Positions 1 to 9,019 are shown, counted from the first letter of the stretch. The stretch: 23,365 nucleotides of DNA from Peptococcaceae bacterium (GCA_031289815.1 JAITOS010000078.1:1-23365); one strand, 5' to 3'. Program-made: numbers and translations. Notes: generated by a model from the sequence alone, not told the origin.

Positions 1-19
1 ATATTCCAAAAATACAAAC

Positions 20-52
20 AGGCGGAAATAAAACACAACCCTGCCTTTTTTT
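20..52 (+). terminator. Weak terminator-like sequence of an upstream gene
   Basis: A short inverted repeat (AGGC at 20-23 against GCCT at 43-46) is followed by an uninterrupted T run ending at 52. The stem is only about 4 bp with a long A-rich loop, so this is at best a weak intrinsic terminator for a gene lying left of the window. Confidence 0.22.
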
Positions 53-78
53 CTTTGCTTGCGCGGCGAGAAGAATGA

Positions 79-107
79 TTGAAGCCGACGGCATAGAATG
101 TTAAAAT
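79..107 (+). promoter_or_regulatory. Sigma-A type promoter with extended -10
   Basis: A -35 box TTGAAG (79-84) is separated by 17 nt from a -10 box TAAAAT (102-107). A TG dinucleotide at 99-100 makes an extended -10. It lies 59 nt before the start codon at 167 and is the likely promoter of the activase gene and the exporter gene behind it. Confidence 0.6.
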
Positions 108-166
108 AAGATAGTGAAAGTAATAAAAACTCGAAGATGGCGGAAACAAATGGTGTGGAGGGAATA

Positions 167-3100
167 ATGAACGCAGTATTGCATATTGGCTTAGATATCG
201 GTTCCACAACAGTGAAGATCGTCGTTTTAGATGGGCATGAGATTCTTTACAAGAATTATTTGCGGCATTTTTCTGACATTAAAAACACGATCGGGGCCAT
301 CTTTGAAGGGGCGAAAGCCGTAATGCAGGGGCGGTCGCTGACCGTCATGGTCACGGGATCCGGCGGCTTTAATATCTCGCAGAAGCTGGGCCTGCCCTTC
401 ATTCAAGAAGTGATCGCCTGCTCGAATGCGGTGAAAAACCTCATTCCCCATACCGACGTGGCGATTGAATTAGGCGGGGAAGACGCTAAAATCACCTATT
501 TTGGCGATTCGATTGAGCAGCGGATGAACGGCACCTGCGCCGGGGGAACCGGTTCTTTTATTGAACAAATGGCGTCTTTGCTGCAAACAGACGCGGCTGG
601 CTTTAACCGTTTAGCCGAAGACTATCAGCATATTTATCCGATTGCCTCGCGGTGCGGGGTGTTTGCCAAAACGGACGTGCAGCCGCTTCTGAATGAAGGG
701 GCGGCCAAGGAAGATATCGCGGCTTCCGTGCTACAGGCGGTCGTCAATCAGACCATCAGCGGTTTGGCGCAGGGACGTCCGATTGACGGCAACGTGGCGC
801 TTCTGGGCGGGCCGCTGCACTTCATGCCGGAGCTGCGCAAACGCTTTATTGAGACCTTGCGTTTAGGCGCGGATCATGTCGTCATTCCGGAGAATTCTCA
901 GTACTTTGTGGCGCTGGGGGCGGCCTCTTCGTCGCGGGAAGAAGCGTCCGTCAGCTGCGAATGCCTGTTTGAGCGTCTGCCGGATATCTACAAAATGGGC
1001 GATGAAGAGGGGGAAGGGATCGATCCCTTATTCGCTTCGGAAGAAGAGTACCGGGTCTTTAAGGAACGGCACGCGCGCAGCCGGGTGGCGAGAGCGGATA
1101 TCCGTGAATATAAAGGAAACGCCTATCTGGGCATTGACGCTGGTTCCACCACGACGAAAATCGTGCTGATCAGCGAGGACGGCGCCGTTCTCTTTTCCCA
1201 TTATGGCAGTAATCAGGGAAGCCCGTTAGAGTCAACGATCACCGCGCTGCAAACCATGTATCAAGCCATGAATCCGGATATTTCAATCAGCAAGGCGGCG
1301 GTTACAGGCTACGGCGAACAGCTGATCAAAGCCGCGCTCAAGGTCGATCTGGGGGAGATTGAAACCGTCGCCCATTATAAAGCCGCCGACTTCTTCCTGC
1401 CGGGGGTAGATTTTGTTTTAGATATCGGCGGTCAGGATATGAAGAGTCTGGTGATCCGGCACGGGGTGATCGATTCCATCATGTTAAATGAAGCCTGCTC
1501 GTCGGGCTGCGGTTCCTTTATTGAGACCTTTGCCCACTCTTTAAACATGGAGTCCAAAGAATTCGCCGCTTTGGGAATAAAATCACAATTGCCGGTGAAT
1601 CTGGGAACCCGTTGTACGGTGTTCATGAATTCCAAGGTGAAGCAGGCGCAAAAAGAAGGGGCGGAGGTCAGCGATATTTCCGCCGGCATCTCGATTTCCG
1701 TCATCAAGAACGCCTTATTTAAGGTGATCCGTCTGAACCATGTGGAGGATTTGGGAGAAAAAATCGCGGTTCAAGGCGGGACGTTTTATAACGATACCGT
1801 GTTGCGCGCACTGGAAAAGATCATTGGCCGCGAGGTGATCCGACCGGATATCGCCGGTTTGATGGGCGCTTTTGGCGCGGCCCTGATCGCTAAAGAGAAC
1901 AGCCGGGACGGAGGCCGGACTTCTCTGCTGGCGCCGGAAGAGCTGAGGGACTTTGAGGCGCGGACCGAAATAAAGCGCTGCGGCCAATGCGGCAATCAAT
2001 GCCTGATCACCGTCAAAATATTTCCCGGCGGCGGCGCTTTCTATTCGGGGAACCGCTGCGAGAAGGGCGAGGGCAAAGAAAAGCTCGGCAATGAGCTGCC
2101 GAATCTGTACGCTTATAAATATCAGCGGCTCTTTCAGTATCCGTCCTTGAGTGAAAAGGACGCCGCGCGGGGGACGATCGGGATTCCCCGAGTACTGAAT
2201 ATCTATGAGGATTATCCTTTTTGGCATACTTTTTTCAGCGAATTAGGCTATCGCGTCGTCCTGTCTGACCGCTCCTCCAAACGTCTGTACGAATCGGGGA
2301 TGGCGACCATTCCTTCCGAATCGGCTTGTTATCCGGCGAAGCTGGTGCATGGGCATATCCTGAACTTAGTGCATAAAGGCATCAAGAAGATCTTTCACCC
2401 GTGCATACCGTTCAATCAGAAGGAAGACCCAGAGGCCAATAACCGTTATAATTGTCCCGTCGTTATTTCCTACCCGGAAACGATCTATGCCAATATCGAT
2501 ATTTTACGCGGCGACGATATGGTTTATTACCATCCGTTTTTGCCCCTGGACGCGCCCAAACGCCTGCCTAAGCGGTTGTTTGAGGAATTGGCGGGGGAGG
2601 GCTTGAGCAAGAAGGAAATAGCCGCGGCGGTGAAAAAGGGATACGAAGCCTTATCCCGCTATAAAGAGGACGTGCGCGCTTACGGGGAAAGGGCGTTAAA
2701 GTATATTGATGAACACGGTCTGAAAGGGATCGTGTTAGCCGGACGGCCCTATCATATCGATCAGGAAATCAATCACGGGATTCCGGAGATGATTCAGTCC
2801 TATGGCTTTGCCGTGCTTTCCGAAGACGCGATTCGGCACTTGGGAGAGGTGGAAAGGCCGTTGCGGGTGGTCGATCAATGGGTCTATCATTCCCGTCTGT
2901 ATGCGGCAGCCAGCTTTGTGGCTAAGCGGGATAATCTGGAGCTCATTCAGCTGAATTCCTTCGGCTGTGGGCTGGACGCGATCACCACGGATCAGATTAA
3001 AGAGATTTTAGAGTCTTACGGGAAAATATTCACCCTGTTAAAGATCGACGAGATCAATAACCTCGGTTCGGCGCGGATTCGGATTCGTTCCCTGATCGCC

Positions 3101-4504
3101 GCGATCAAAGAAAGGGAAAAAATTCATTTTCGGCCGCAAAAGATTCAAAATGCGCCGCCGCGCGTCCTGTTTACCAAGGAAATGAAGAAGACGCATACGA
3201 TTTTAGTGCCGCAAATGGCGCCGATCCATTTTCAATTTTTGCAGACCGTGTTTGAAAACTTTGATTACCGGCTGGAGGTCTTGCCGTCTGTGGATCAAAC
3301 GATTATTGACGAAGGGCTGAGATTTGTCCATAATGACGCTTGCTATCCGGCGATTATCGTGATCGGTCAATTGATGAAGGCGCTGAATTCAGGGAAATAC
3401 GATCTGGAGCATACCTCGGTGATGATGTCGCAAACAGGCGGGGGTTGTCGGGCGACCAATTACATCGCCCTCATCCGCAAAGCGCTGAACGACGCGAAAA
3501 TTCCCCAGGTTCCGGTCATTTCCCTGAACACGGCCGGTTTAGAGAAAAACCCCGGCTTTAAAATCACCCTGCGTATGTTCGATGAAATCCTGATGGCGCT
3601 GATTTACGGCGATTTGCTGATGCGGGTGTTGTACAGAATCAGGCCGTATGAGGAAGAACGCGGTTCAGCCCAGAAGCTCTATGAGCGCTGGTCGGAGAAA
3701 TGCCGGGAATCATTGAAGCACAGAGGAAAAAAGGAATTCGCGGCCAATATCCATCAGATCGTGCGGGATTTCGATCAGCTACCGATTCAGGAAGAGCTGA
3801 TCAAACCCAGAGTGGGGGTGGTCGGCGAGATTTTGGTCAAATTCCATCCCACCGCCAATAATCATATCGTCGAGCTGTTGGAGAATGAGGGAGCGGAAGC
3901 CGTCGTTCCGGATTTAACGGACTTTTTCCTCTACGGCGCTTACGATCATAAATACAATTACCGCTATTTATCCGGCAGTTTTCTGGGCTTGATCTCCGGC
4001 AATATCACGATTGCCCGGATTGAGAGCTATCGCAAGGATTTAAAGAAGGCGCTGCGGGAGAGCAAACGCTTTGAAGCGCCGAAGACGATCGGGGAGATCG
4101 CCGCGTATGCCAGTCGGCATTTATCCCTGGGCAATCAGACGGGGGAAGGCTGGTTCCTGACCGGCGAAATGGTCGAACTGCTGCACAGTGGGGTCAATAA
4201 TATCGTTTGCTTGCAGCCGTTCGCCTGCTTGCCGAATCATATCACCGGCAAAGGCATGATCCGGGAACTGCGGCGCGCTTATCCCACCGCCAATATCGCG
4301 CCCATCGACTATGATCCGGGGGCGAGCGAGGTCAACCAGCTGAACCGGATTAAGCTGATGCTGGCGGCGGCGAACGACCATCTGGCGAAAAACAAGAGGC
4401 AAGCCTATCCGGAGAAAATTACGCAAGCGATAGCGGCTAAACCGTCAGAAAATGAGATGAAAGGGATAGCGGTTGAGCGATGTATATTGGAGCAAGAATA
4501 TTAA
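167..4504 (+). CDS. Fused 2-hydroxyacyl-CoA dehydratase activase-like protein (two BadF/BcrA ATPase modules + DUF2229 + HgdB-like region)
   Basis: A 1445-residue protein. Two ASKHA-type ATPase modules sit in tandem (about residues 1-270 and 320-585), each opening with a phosphate loop (DIGSTT near residue 9; DAGSTTTK in the second). Each keeps the paired cysteines that hold a bridging [4Fe-4S] cluster in dehydratase activators: C124 (CAGGTGSF) with C163, and C444 with C483, both 39 residues apart. A four-cysteine cluster (C605, C608, C612, C631) may bind a metal. DUF2229 follows (about 670-890), then a dehydratase-like C-terminal part with NDACYPA near 1058 and a GGGC motif. ATG167 is preferred over the in-frame ATG137 because GGAGGG ends 4 nt before it. 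By family knowledge such proteins pass electrons at low potential with ATP hydrolysis to an iron-sulfur partner. The substrate of these large fusions is not established, and no dehydratase subunit genes are adjacent. Confidence 0.9.
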   Translation: MNAVLHIGLDIGSTTVKIVVLDGHEILYKNYLRHFSDIKNTIGAIFEGAKAVMQGRSLTVMVTGSGGFNISQKLGLPFIQEVIACSNAVKNLIPHTDVAIELGGEDAKITYFGDSIEQRMNGTCAGGTGSFIEQMASLLQTDAAGFNRLAEDYQHIYPIASRCGVFAKTDVQPLLNEGAAKEDIAASVLQAVVNQTISGLAQGRPIDGNVALLGGPLHFMPELRKRFIETLRLGADHVVIPENSQYFVALGAASSSREEASVSCECLFERLPDIYKMGDEEGEGIDPLFASEEEYRVFKERHARSRVARADIREYKGNAYLGIDAGSTTTKIVLISEDGAVLFSHYGSNQGSPLESTITALQTMYQAMNPDISISKAAVTGYGEQLIKAALKVDLGEIETVAHYKAADFFLPGVDFVLDIGGQDMKSLVIRHGVIDSIMLNEACSSGCGSFIETFAHSLNMESKEFAALGIKSQLPVNLGTRCTVFMNSKVKQAQKEGAEVSDISAGISISVIKNALFKVIRLNHVEDLGEKIAVQGGTFYNDTVLRALEKIIGREVIRPDIAGLMGAFGAALIAKENSRDGGRTSLLAPEELRDFEARTEIKRCGQCGNQCLITVKIFPGGGAFYSGNRCEKGEGKEKLGNELPNLYAYKYQRLFQYPSLSEKDAARGTIGIPRVLNIYEDYPFWHTFFSELGYRVVLSDRSSKRLYESGMATIPSESACYPAKLVHGHILNLVHKGIKKIFHPCIPFNQKEDPEANNRYNCPVVISYPETIYANIDILRGDDMVYYHPFLPLDAPKRLPKRLFEELAGEGLSKKEIAAAVKKGYEALSRYKEDVRAYGERALKYIDEHGLKGIVLAGRPYHIDQEINHGIPEMIQSYGFAVLSEDAIRHLGEVERPLRVVDQWVYHSRLYAAASFVAKRDNLELIQLNSFGCGLDAITTDQIKEILESYGKIFTLLKIDEINNLGSARIRIRSLIAAIKEREKIHFRPQKIQNAPPRVLFTKEMKKTHTILVPQMAPIHFQFLQTVFENFDYRLEVLPSVDQTIIDEGLRFVHNDACYPAIIVIGQLMKALNSGKYDLEHTSVMMSQTGGGCRATNYIALIRKALNDAKIPQVPVISLNTAGLEKNPGFKITLRMFDEILMALIYGDLLMRVLYRIRPYEEERGSAQKLYERWSEKCRESLKHRGKKEFAANIHQIVRDFDQLPIQEELIKPRVGVVGEILVKFHPTANNHIVELLENEGAEAVVPDLTDFFLYGAYDHKYNYRYLSGSFLGLISGNITIARIESYRKDLKKALRESKRFEAPKTIGEIAAYASRHLSLGNQTGEGWFLTGEMVELLHSGVNNIVCLQPFACLPNHITGKGMIRELRRAYPTANIAPIDYDPGASEVNQLNRIKLMLAAANDHLAKNKRQAYPEKITQAIAAKPSENEMKGIAVERCILEQEY

Positions 4505-5538
4505 AAACCGGCTTGGCCGTTTCTTTGGCGATGTTGTTATGTAAATATTGGCAAATGGAACCAGCCATATTCGCGGCCATTACAGTGGTCCTTAATATGC
4601 AGTCTTCGGTAAGGCGATCGCTGAGAAACGCCTGGCAGCAAGTCGCCGTTCATATGATCGGGGTTTTGTTAGGGGTAGGCTTGGGCTTGCTGATCGGGAA
4701 TAACGCCTTTGTCCTCGGCTTGGCTACCGCGCTGGTGATTGTTCTTTGCAATAAGCTGAAGTGGTTGAACGTGATTCCGGCGGGCGTGCTATCGGTTTTA
4801 TTTATCTTGGCCGCTCCGGCGGAGCAGTTTCTCGCTCAGGCGGGAACGCGCTCCATCGTAATATTCATCGGCTTGGGGGTCGCCTTGATCGTCAACAGCG
4901 TCCTGGCGCCACCGAGATATAAAGCGCAGCTGCTGGAGCTGCTGCGGCGCCATTTTGATGAGACCTTTGAGTATTTTCTTAAAAGTACGCGCGCGTTTGT
5001 GAAAGCGGGAACACTCTCCGCTTATGAGAACAAAAAACCGGAAGCATTAATCCGCAAAAACGCGCATATCAGTGAAATATTTGAGCGCGCGCGCGAAGAA
5101 TTTGCGCCGGGAGAACACGCGTCGCACGTTGAAAGGGTACTGGAGATCTGCCGCGGCTGGCTGGAAAGAGGGCAGAATATAGAGGCAATGACGGCCCAAA
5201 GAGTTCGGCGGCGGCAAGGACCGGGCGCGCCGTCGCAGGAGATCACCGCTGAATTCCAGGCCATCTTGCAGATTCTCACGGAAGGAACGGATAATCTGGA
5301 AGCCTTGAAAAATGAAATTGTCATCGATCTGAAGCTGGAACAGCCGCTAACGGCGGCAGAAGTGCCGGAGCATGATGAATATTGGAATCGGCTTGATCTG
5401 GCCATCGACGAATGGCAAAGCCAGGTGACGGGGGTTTTTTATCTGCGCGCGATGATGGAGGTCGCCGTGGTGGCGACAGAAATACGTTGGACGGCCCGCC
5501 GCCTAAAAAGATTGCGCCAGATAGGCGTGAAACATTAA
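4480..5538 (+). CDS. Aromatic acid exporter family (DUF939/ArAE_1) membrane protein
   Basis: A 352-residue protein with a hydrophobic N-terminal half (about residues 5-155, several membrane segments, including a strongly apolar stretch near VLGLATALVIVLC) and a charged, helical cytoplasmic C-terminal half (about 160-350). This is the layout of the DUF939/ArAE_1 family, distantly related to fusaric acid and p-hydroxybenzoate efflux proteins. The ATG lies inside the end of the activase gene (25-nt overlap), with only a poor ribosome site (GGTTGAGCG), so translation is probably coupled to the upstream gene. Transport substrate is unknown. The coupling suggests the exporter and the activase-like enzyme are made together, but that they share a substrate is only inference. 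Confidence 0.8.
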   Translation: MYIGARILKTGLAVSLAMLLCKYWQMEPAIFAAITVVLNMQSSVRRSLRNAWQQVAVHMIGVLLGVGLGLLIGNNAFVLGLATALVIVLCNKLKWLNVIPAGVLSVLFILAAPAEQFLAQAGTRSIVIFIGLGVALIVNSVLAPPRYKAQLLELLRRHFDETFEYFLKSTRAFVKAGTLSAYENKKPEALIRKNAHISEIFERAREEFAPGEHASHVERVLEICRGWLERGQNIEAMTAQRVRRRQGPGAPSQEITAEFQAILQILTEGTDNLEALKNEIVIDLKLEQPLTAAEVPEHDEYWNRLDLAIDEWQSQVTGVFYLRAMMEVAVVATEIRWTARRLKRLRQIGVKH

Positions 5539-5567
5539 AGATCAGGCGGCTTATGGACGATCTTTTT
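5537..5567 (+). terminator. Hairpin with T tract between exporter gene and pgi
   Basis: Perfect 7-bp stem AAAGATC (5537-5543) / GATCTTT (5559-5565) with a 15-nt loop, and the T run continues to 5567. The stem is A/T-rich, so termination is probably partial. It overlaps the stop codon of the exporter gene. Confidence 0.35.
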
Positions 5568-5616
5568 AGCAACGGGTACAGGCAATGCAGCGAAAATGAA
5601 GAGGAGAGATACGACG

Positions 5617-7050
5617 ATGGAGAATAGGCGCTCAAACAACGAGTCCCTGCAAGTAGACGTAAACTATATGACGGCGGAATATCTGGGAAGCCGGGAGGGA
5701 ATCAGCGAAGCGGAGCTTCAGGCGCAGGCGGAGACGCTGGCGCGCGCGGTGCGGGCGATGAAGGACAAACGCCCGCAAATGGCCTGGCGGGAGCTGCCGC
5801 ATAATCAGAACGATGTGGTGGATCAGATCTTGGACTATACGCGGCGCGTGAAAGATCGGTTTGAAAATTTTGTCGTTCTGGGCATTGGCGGTTCGGCATT
5901 AGGGCCTTTAGCGGTTCAGCAAGCCTTGAATCATCTGTATTATAATGAATTGCCTAAGGCCAAGAGAAACGGCTTCCCCAGGATCTATATCGTGGACAAT
6001 GTGGATCCGGAACGGTTTGCCGCTTTACTGGACGTGATCAATCCGGCGGAAACCTTATTTAACGTCATTACGAAATCAGGCAGCACTTCGGAGACGATGG
6101 CGCAATTCATGATCGTGACCGAGCTGCTGCGCCGGGTATTGGGTGATTCCTACTCGGAACATATCGTGGCGACGACGGACGCGGCGAAAGGAAACCTCAT
6201 CGGGATCGCCCAGGAAGAGAAGTACCCTTTGTTTTATGTACCGGACGGGGTTGGCGGTCGTTTTTCCGAGCTTTCAGCGGTGGGGTTACTGCCGGCGGCG
6301 GCGGCTGGGATTGATATCCGGGAATTATTGCGCGGGGCGGCCTTTATGGATCGCTGGATCGAGGAAACGGATCAGGTGACGGAAAATCCGGCCTATGTGC
6401 GGGCGGTTCTGCATTATTGCGCCTATCTGAAAGGAAAAAACATTTCCGTCATGATGCCTTACGCGGATTCCCTGAAATATTTTGCGGATTGGTATGCGCA
6501 GCTTTGGGCGGAAAGCCTGGGAAAAAGGCTGAATCAGGATGGGGAAGAGGTGTTTGTGGGGCAGACGCCGGTGAAAGCGCTGGGGGTAACGGATCAGCAC
6601 TCACAGGTGCAGCTGTATACGGAAGGCCCCTACGATAAAGTGGTCAATTTTCTGGCGGTGGGGAGTTTCAGGAACAGCGTCGAAATTCCGCGCCTGTACG
6701 CGAAGGTTCCGGGAGTATCTTTTTTAGGCGGGCATACCCTGAATCAATTGATGGAAGTGGAGCGCGTCGCCACGGAATACGCGCTGGTCAAAGCGAACCG
6801 CCTGAATAATACGATTGTATTGCCGGAGGTGAATCCCTTTACGATCGGGCAGCTGATCTATCTGCTGGAGGTGGAAACAGCCTTTGCCGGGGAACTCTTA
6901 AAGATTGACGCCTTTGACCAGCCGGGAGTCGAAGAGGGGAAAAACGCGACCTATGCGCTGTTGGGGAGAGTCGGTTTTGAGGACGTCAAGGAGAAATTGA
7001 AGGCGCTACCGGCTAAAAACCAGCGCTATATCCTGAAAAGACCGGTTTGA
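5617..7050 (+). CDS. pgi: Glucose-6-phosphate isomerase
   Basis: A 477-residue phosphoglucose isomerase, which interconverts glucose 6-phosphate and fructose 6-phosphate in the cytoplasm. Visible family features are the GIGGSALG loop (residues 89-96), the phosphate-binding SGSTSE segment (154-159), the GGRFSELS signature (GVGGRFSELSAVG), the catalytic histidine region TDQHSQVQLY (H328) and the C-terminal lysine in EEGKN (K442). The start is set at ATG5617 because GAGGAG (5601-5606) stands 10 nt before it; an in-frame ATG at 5596 would place that ribosome site inside the gene. Length is normal for the bacterial enzyme. It follows the exporter gene after 78 nt and converges with the histidine kinase gene, with only 50 nt between stop codons and no clear terminator there. 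Confidence 0.96.
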   Translation: MENRRSNNESLQVDVNYMTAEYLGSREGISEAELQAQAETLARAVRAMKDKRPQMAWRELPHNQNDVVDQILDYTRRVKDRFENFVVLGIGGSALGPLAVQQALNHLYYNELPKAKRNGFPRIYIVDNVDPERFAALLDVINPAETLFNVITKSGSTSETMAQFMIVTELLRRVLGDSYSEHIVATTDAAKGNLIGIAQEEKYPLFYVPDGVGGRFSELSAVGLLPAAAAGIDIRELLRGAAFMDRWIEETDQVTENPAYVRAVLHYCAYLKGKNISVMMPYADSLKYFADWYAQLWAESLGKRLNQDGEEVFVGQTPVKALGVTDQHSQVQLYTEGPYDKVVNFLAVGSFRNSVEIPRLYAKVPGVSFLGGHTLNQLMEVERVATEYALVKANRLNNTIVLPEVNPFTIGQLIYLLEVETAFAGELLKIDAFDQPGVEEGKNATYALLGRVGFEDVKEKLKALPAKNQRYILKRPV

Positions 7051-7067
7051 TGTTTGATCTTTGATCC

Positions 7068-7074
7068 GGAGGAG
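7068..7074 (+). promoter_or_regulatory. Orphan Shine-Dalgarno sequence with no gene behind it
   Basis: GGAGGAG stands 18 nt after the pgi stop codon on the + strand, in the position expected for the next co-directional gene. The only reading frame behind it would be a TTG-started shadow of the antisense histidine kinase gene. It may be a relic of a lost downstream gene, or chance. Confidence 0.3.
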
Positions 7075-7100
7075 AGAGTTGCTGTCTTTGTGGCGTTGCC

Positions 7101-8927
7101 TTACGCCGTCTGGATATATTCCGTCAGAATCCGCAAAACTTCCTCGAGGTCGAGGGGTTTGCCAAGATGGCTGTTCATGCCCGCGTTCAGCGCCCGCTGG
7201 ATATCTTCCTGGAATACGTTGGCCGTCATGGCGATGATAGGGATGGTTTTCGCATGGGGGATAGCCAGAGCGCGGATGCGGCGCGCCGCTTCGTAGCCGT
7301 CCATTTCCGGCATCTGAATATCCATAAAAATCATCGCATATGTTTCCGGCTCCGCGGTAAACAGCCGCACGGCTTCCAATCCGTTCACGGCGCTGTCGAT
7401 CTCCAGACCCGTCGGCTCAAGGATGGCCCTGACGATTTCGGTGTTGATTTCGATGTCTTCCGCCAGCAGAATGCGATGACCTGCGAACTCACCCTGCATG
7501 TTTTCCCTGCTTTGCGGCGGGCGCTGACACGTCTTCGGCTCTGTCCGTTGGCTGCGTTTGACTTTGATTACAAAGGAGAAGGTTGACCCCTTATTAAACT
7601 CAGAAACGACCTGAATCTCACCGTTCATGGCTTCGACGATGTGCTTGGATATGGCGAGTCCGAGACCCGTGCCGCCAAATTTCCTGGAGGTGCCGCTTTC
7701 GGCTTGCTCAAAAGAAGTGAAGAGACGGGATTTTTGCTCATCGGTGATGCCGATGCCGGTGTCCTCTACTTCCACGCGAATCGCGCACAGGTTGTTTTCT
7801 TCTTTGAGCAGCTTGGCGCGAAGGTTGATCGTTCCCTGCTCCGGGGTGAATTTCACGGCATTGGAGAGCAGGTTCATGATGACCTGAAGGAGGCGCTGAT
7901 CGTCGCCGATCAGGGAGGGCGGGATTTGGTCGTCGTAGGAGACGTTGAAGTACTGCCGCTTTTCTTCGGTGCGGAAGCGGATGATGTTTTCCGCTTTATC
8001 CAAAACGTTTTCGAGACTGAAAACGACGGAAGAAAGTTCAAATTTATTCGCTTCGATTTTCGACATATCGAGGATGTCGTTGATGACGTTGAGCAAATGC
8101 GTGGAGGCTTCGCTGATCTTTGTCAGGCTGTCTTCCTTTTTTTGCGGGTCGCTGGTCAGCATGGCAATGTTCGTCATCCCGATGATGGCGTTCATCGGCG
8201 TCCGTATCTCATGGCTCATGTTGGCGAGGAAATCGCTTTTCGCGCGGCTTGCTTCCTGCGCTTTGGCGGCGTTTCTGCGGTAGTGACCTAAAGTGACGCA
8301 GCCGCTGACGATGACGAGAATCATGGAGACAATCAAGATGATGATAGACCATTGGGTGTAATCGCGGATGGAGAGTATCTGCTCGTCGCTGATATCGACG
8401 CCGACGATGGCGGTCACGTTGCCTAAATCGTCAAAAACCGGCGCGAAGGCGGAGAGAAGGCCGTCAAAGCCAACCGAATAGTTTTTCAGTTCGCTGGCCG
8501 TAGCGGTTCCCCTGAAAGCTCGCGCGGGCGCGTCTTCTGCGGGGATGGGCTCCGTGGCCAGATTGACCGTGTCTTCCGTGAGGTCGTTATCAATGATGAA
8601 CTGCGTCATTCCTTCGTCGCCGGTCAGACGCAGATAGTAGACGTAGATGACGCGCGATTCCGCCGCGAATTCGACGAGCCGGTTCCTAAGCTCGTTGAAG
8701 AGCGGCGTTTCCATGTCTTCAGGCGTTTGTAATTGTTCCAGCTCGGCGGCGGATACCTGCACGGCGGCAAGGCGGCTGGTCGCGAGCAACCGCTCCTCGA
8801 GGTCGTCCGTGAGGAACTCAGAGATCGTATTCATCATGACGCTGGTGTAAATGGAGATCGTCAGAACGACAATCGTGGACAGCAGAAATAGCAGAATCGT
8901 CGCGTTTCCTTGCAGAAATTTCTTCAT
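7101..8927 (-). CDS. Hybrid sensor histidine kinase with receiver domain
   Basis: A 608-residue membrane kinase and the only minus-strand gene here. Order of parts: membrane segment 1 (about residues 9-31), an extracytoplasmic sensor region (about 32-192, Cache-like in its spacing, with a GVDIS end), membrane segment 2 (about 193-214), a very short linker without a recognisable HAMP domain, a HisKA domain with SHEIRTP (H239), a HATPase domain with N box (N356), DTGIGI (D389) and GGTGLGLAI (418-426), and a C-terminal receiver with the acidic pair ED (490-491), phospho-acceptor D536 in MDIQMPEMDG and the conserved lysine in GKP. ATG8927 is chosen over TTG8933 because GAGAGAG lies 6 nt before the ATG but abuts the TTG. 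No response regulator gene with an output domain is adjacent, so its signal and partner are unknown. Confidence 0.94.
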   Translation of the reverse strand: MKKFLQGNATILLFLLSTIVVLTISIYTSVMMNTISEFLTDDLEERLLATSRLAAVQVSAAELEQLQTPEDMETPLFNELRNRLVEFAAESRVIYVYYLRLTGDEGMTQFIIDNDLTEDTVNLATEPIPAEDAPARAFRGTATASELKNYSVGFDGLLSAFAPVFDDLGNVTAIVGVDISDEQILSIRDYTQWSIIILIVSMILVIVSGCVTLGHYRRNAAKAQEASRAKSDFLANMSHEIRTPMNAIIGMTNIAMLTSDPQKKEDSLTKISEASTHLLNVINDILDMSKIEANKFELSSVVFSLENVLDKAENIIRFRTEEKRQYFNVSYDDQIPPSLIGDDQRLLQVIMNLLSNAVKFTPEQGTINLRAKLLKEENNLCAIRVEVEDTGIGITDEQKSRLFTSFEQAESGTSRKFGGTGLGLAISKHIVEAMNGEIQVVSEFNKGSTFSFVIKVKRSQRTEPKTCQRPPQSRENMQGEFAGHRILLAEDIEINTEIVRAILEPTGLEIDSAVNGLEAVRLFTAEPETYAMIFMDIQMPEMDGYEAARRIRALAIPHAKTIPIIAMTANVFQEDIQRALNAGMNSHLGKPLDLEEVLRILTEYIQTA

Positions 8928-8988
8928 AGTCAACTCTCTCTAAAGCTAGTTGGACGTTTTTTCCACACAAACTTTTTTTGATAGGTAT

Positions 8989-9019
8989 AGTGTAACATAA
9001 ATTCGGCATAAAATCCCAA
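8989..9019 (-). promoter_or_regulatory. Possible promoter of the histidine kinase gene
   Basis: On the minus strand a -35-like TTGGGA (9019-9014) and a -10-like TACACT (8994-8989) are 19 nt apart, and a TG precedes the -10 by one base. Spacing is longer than ideal. It lies about 60 nt before the start codon. Confidence 0.35.

Noticed and set aside
1715..2227. Minus-strand reading frame of 170 codons inside the activase gene
   Set aside because: It lies fully within a clearly coding + strand region with conserved cysteine motifs and has no recognisable domain.
7641..8291. Long + strand reading frame (about 216 codons) opposite the histidine kinase
   Set aside because: It is a shadow of the kinase gene, which carries every catalytic motif in the other strand. 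The + frame shows no family pattern and no ribosome site.
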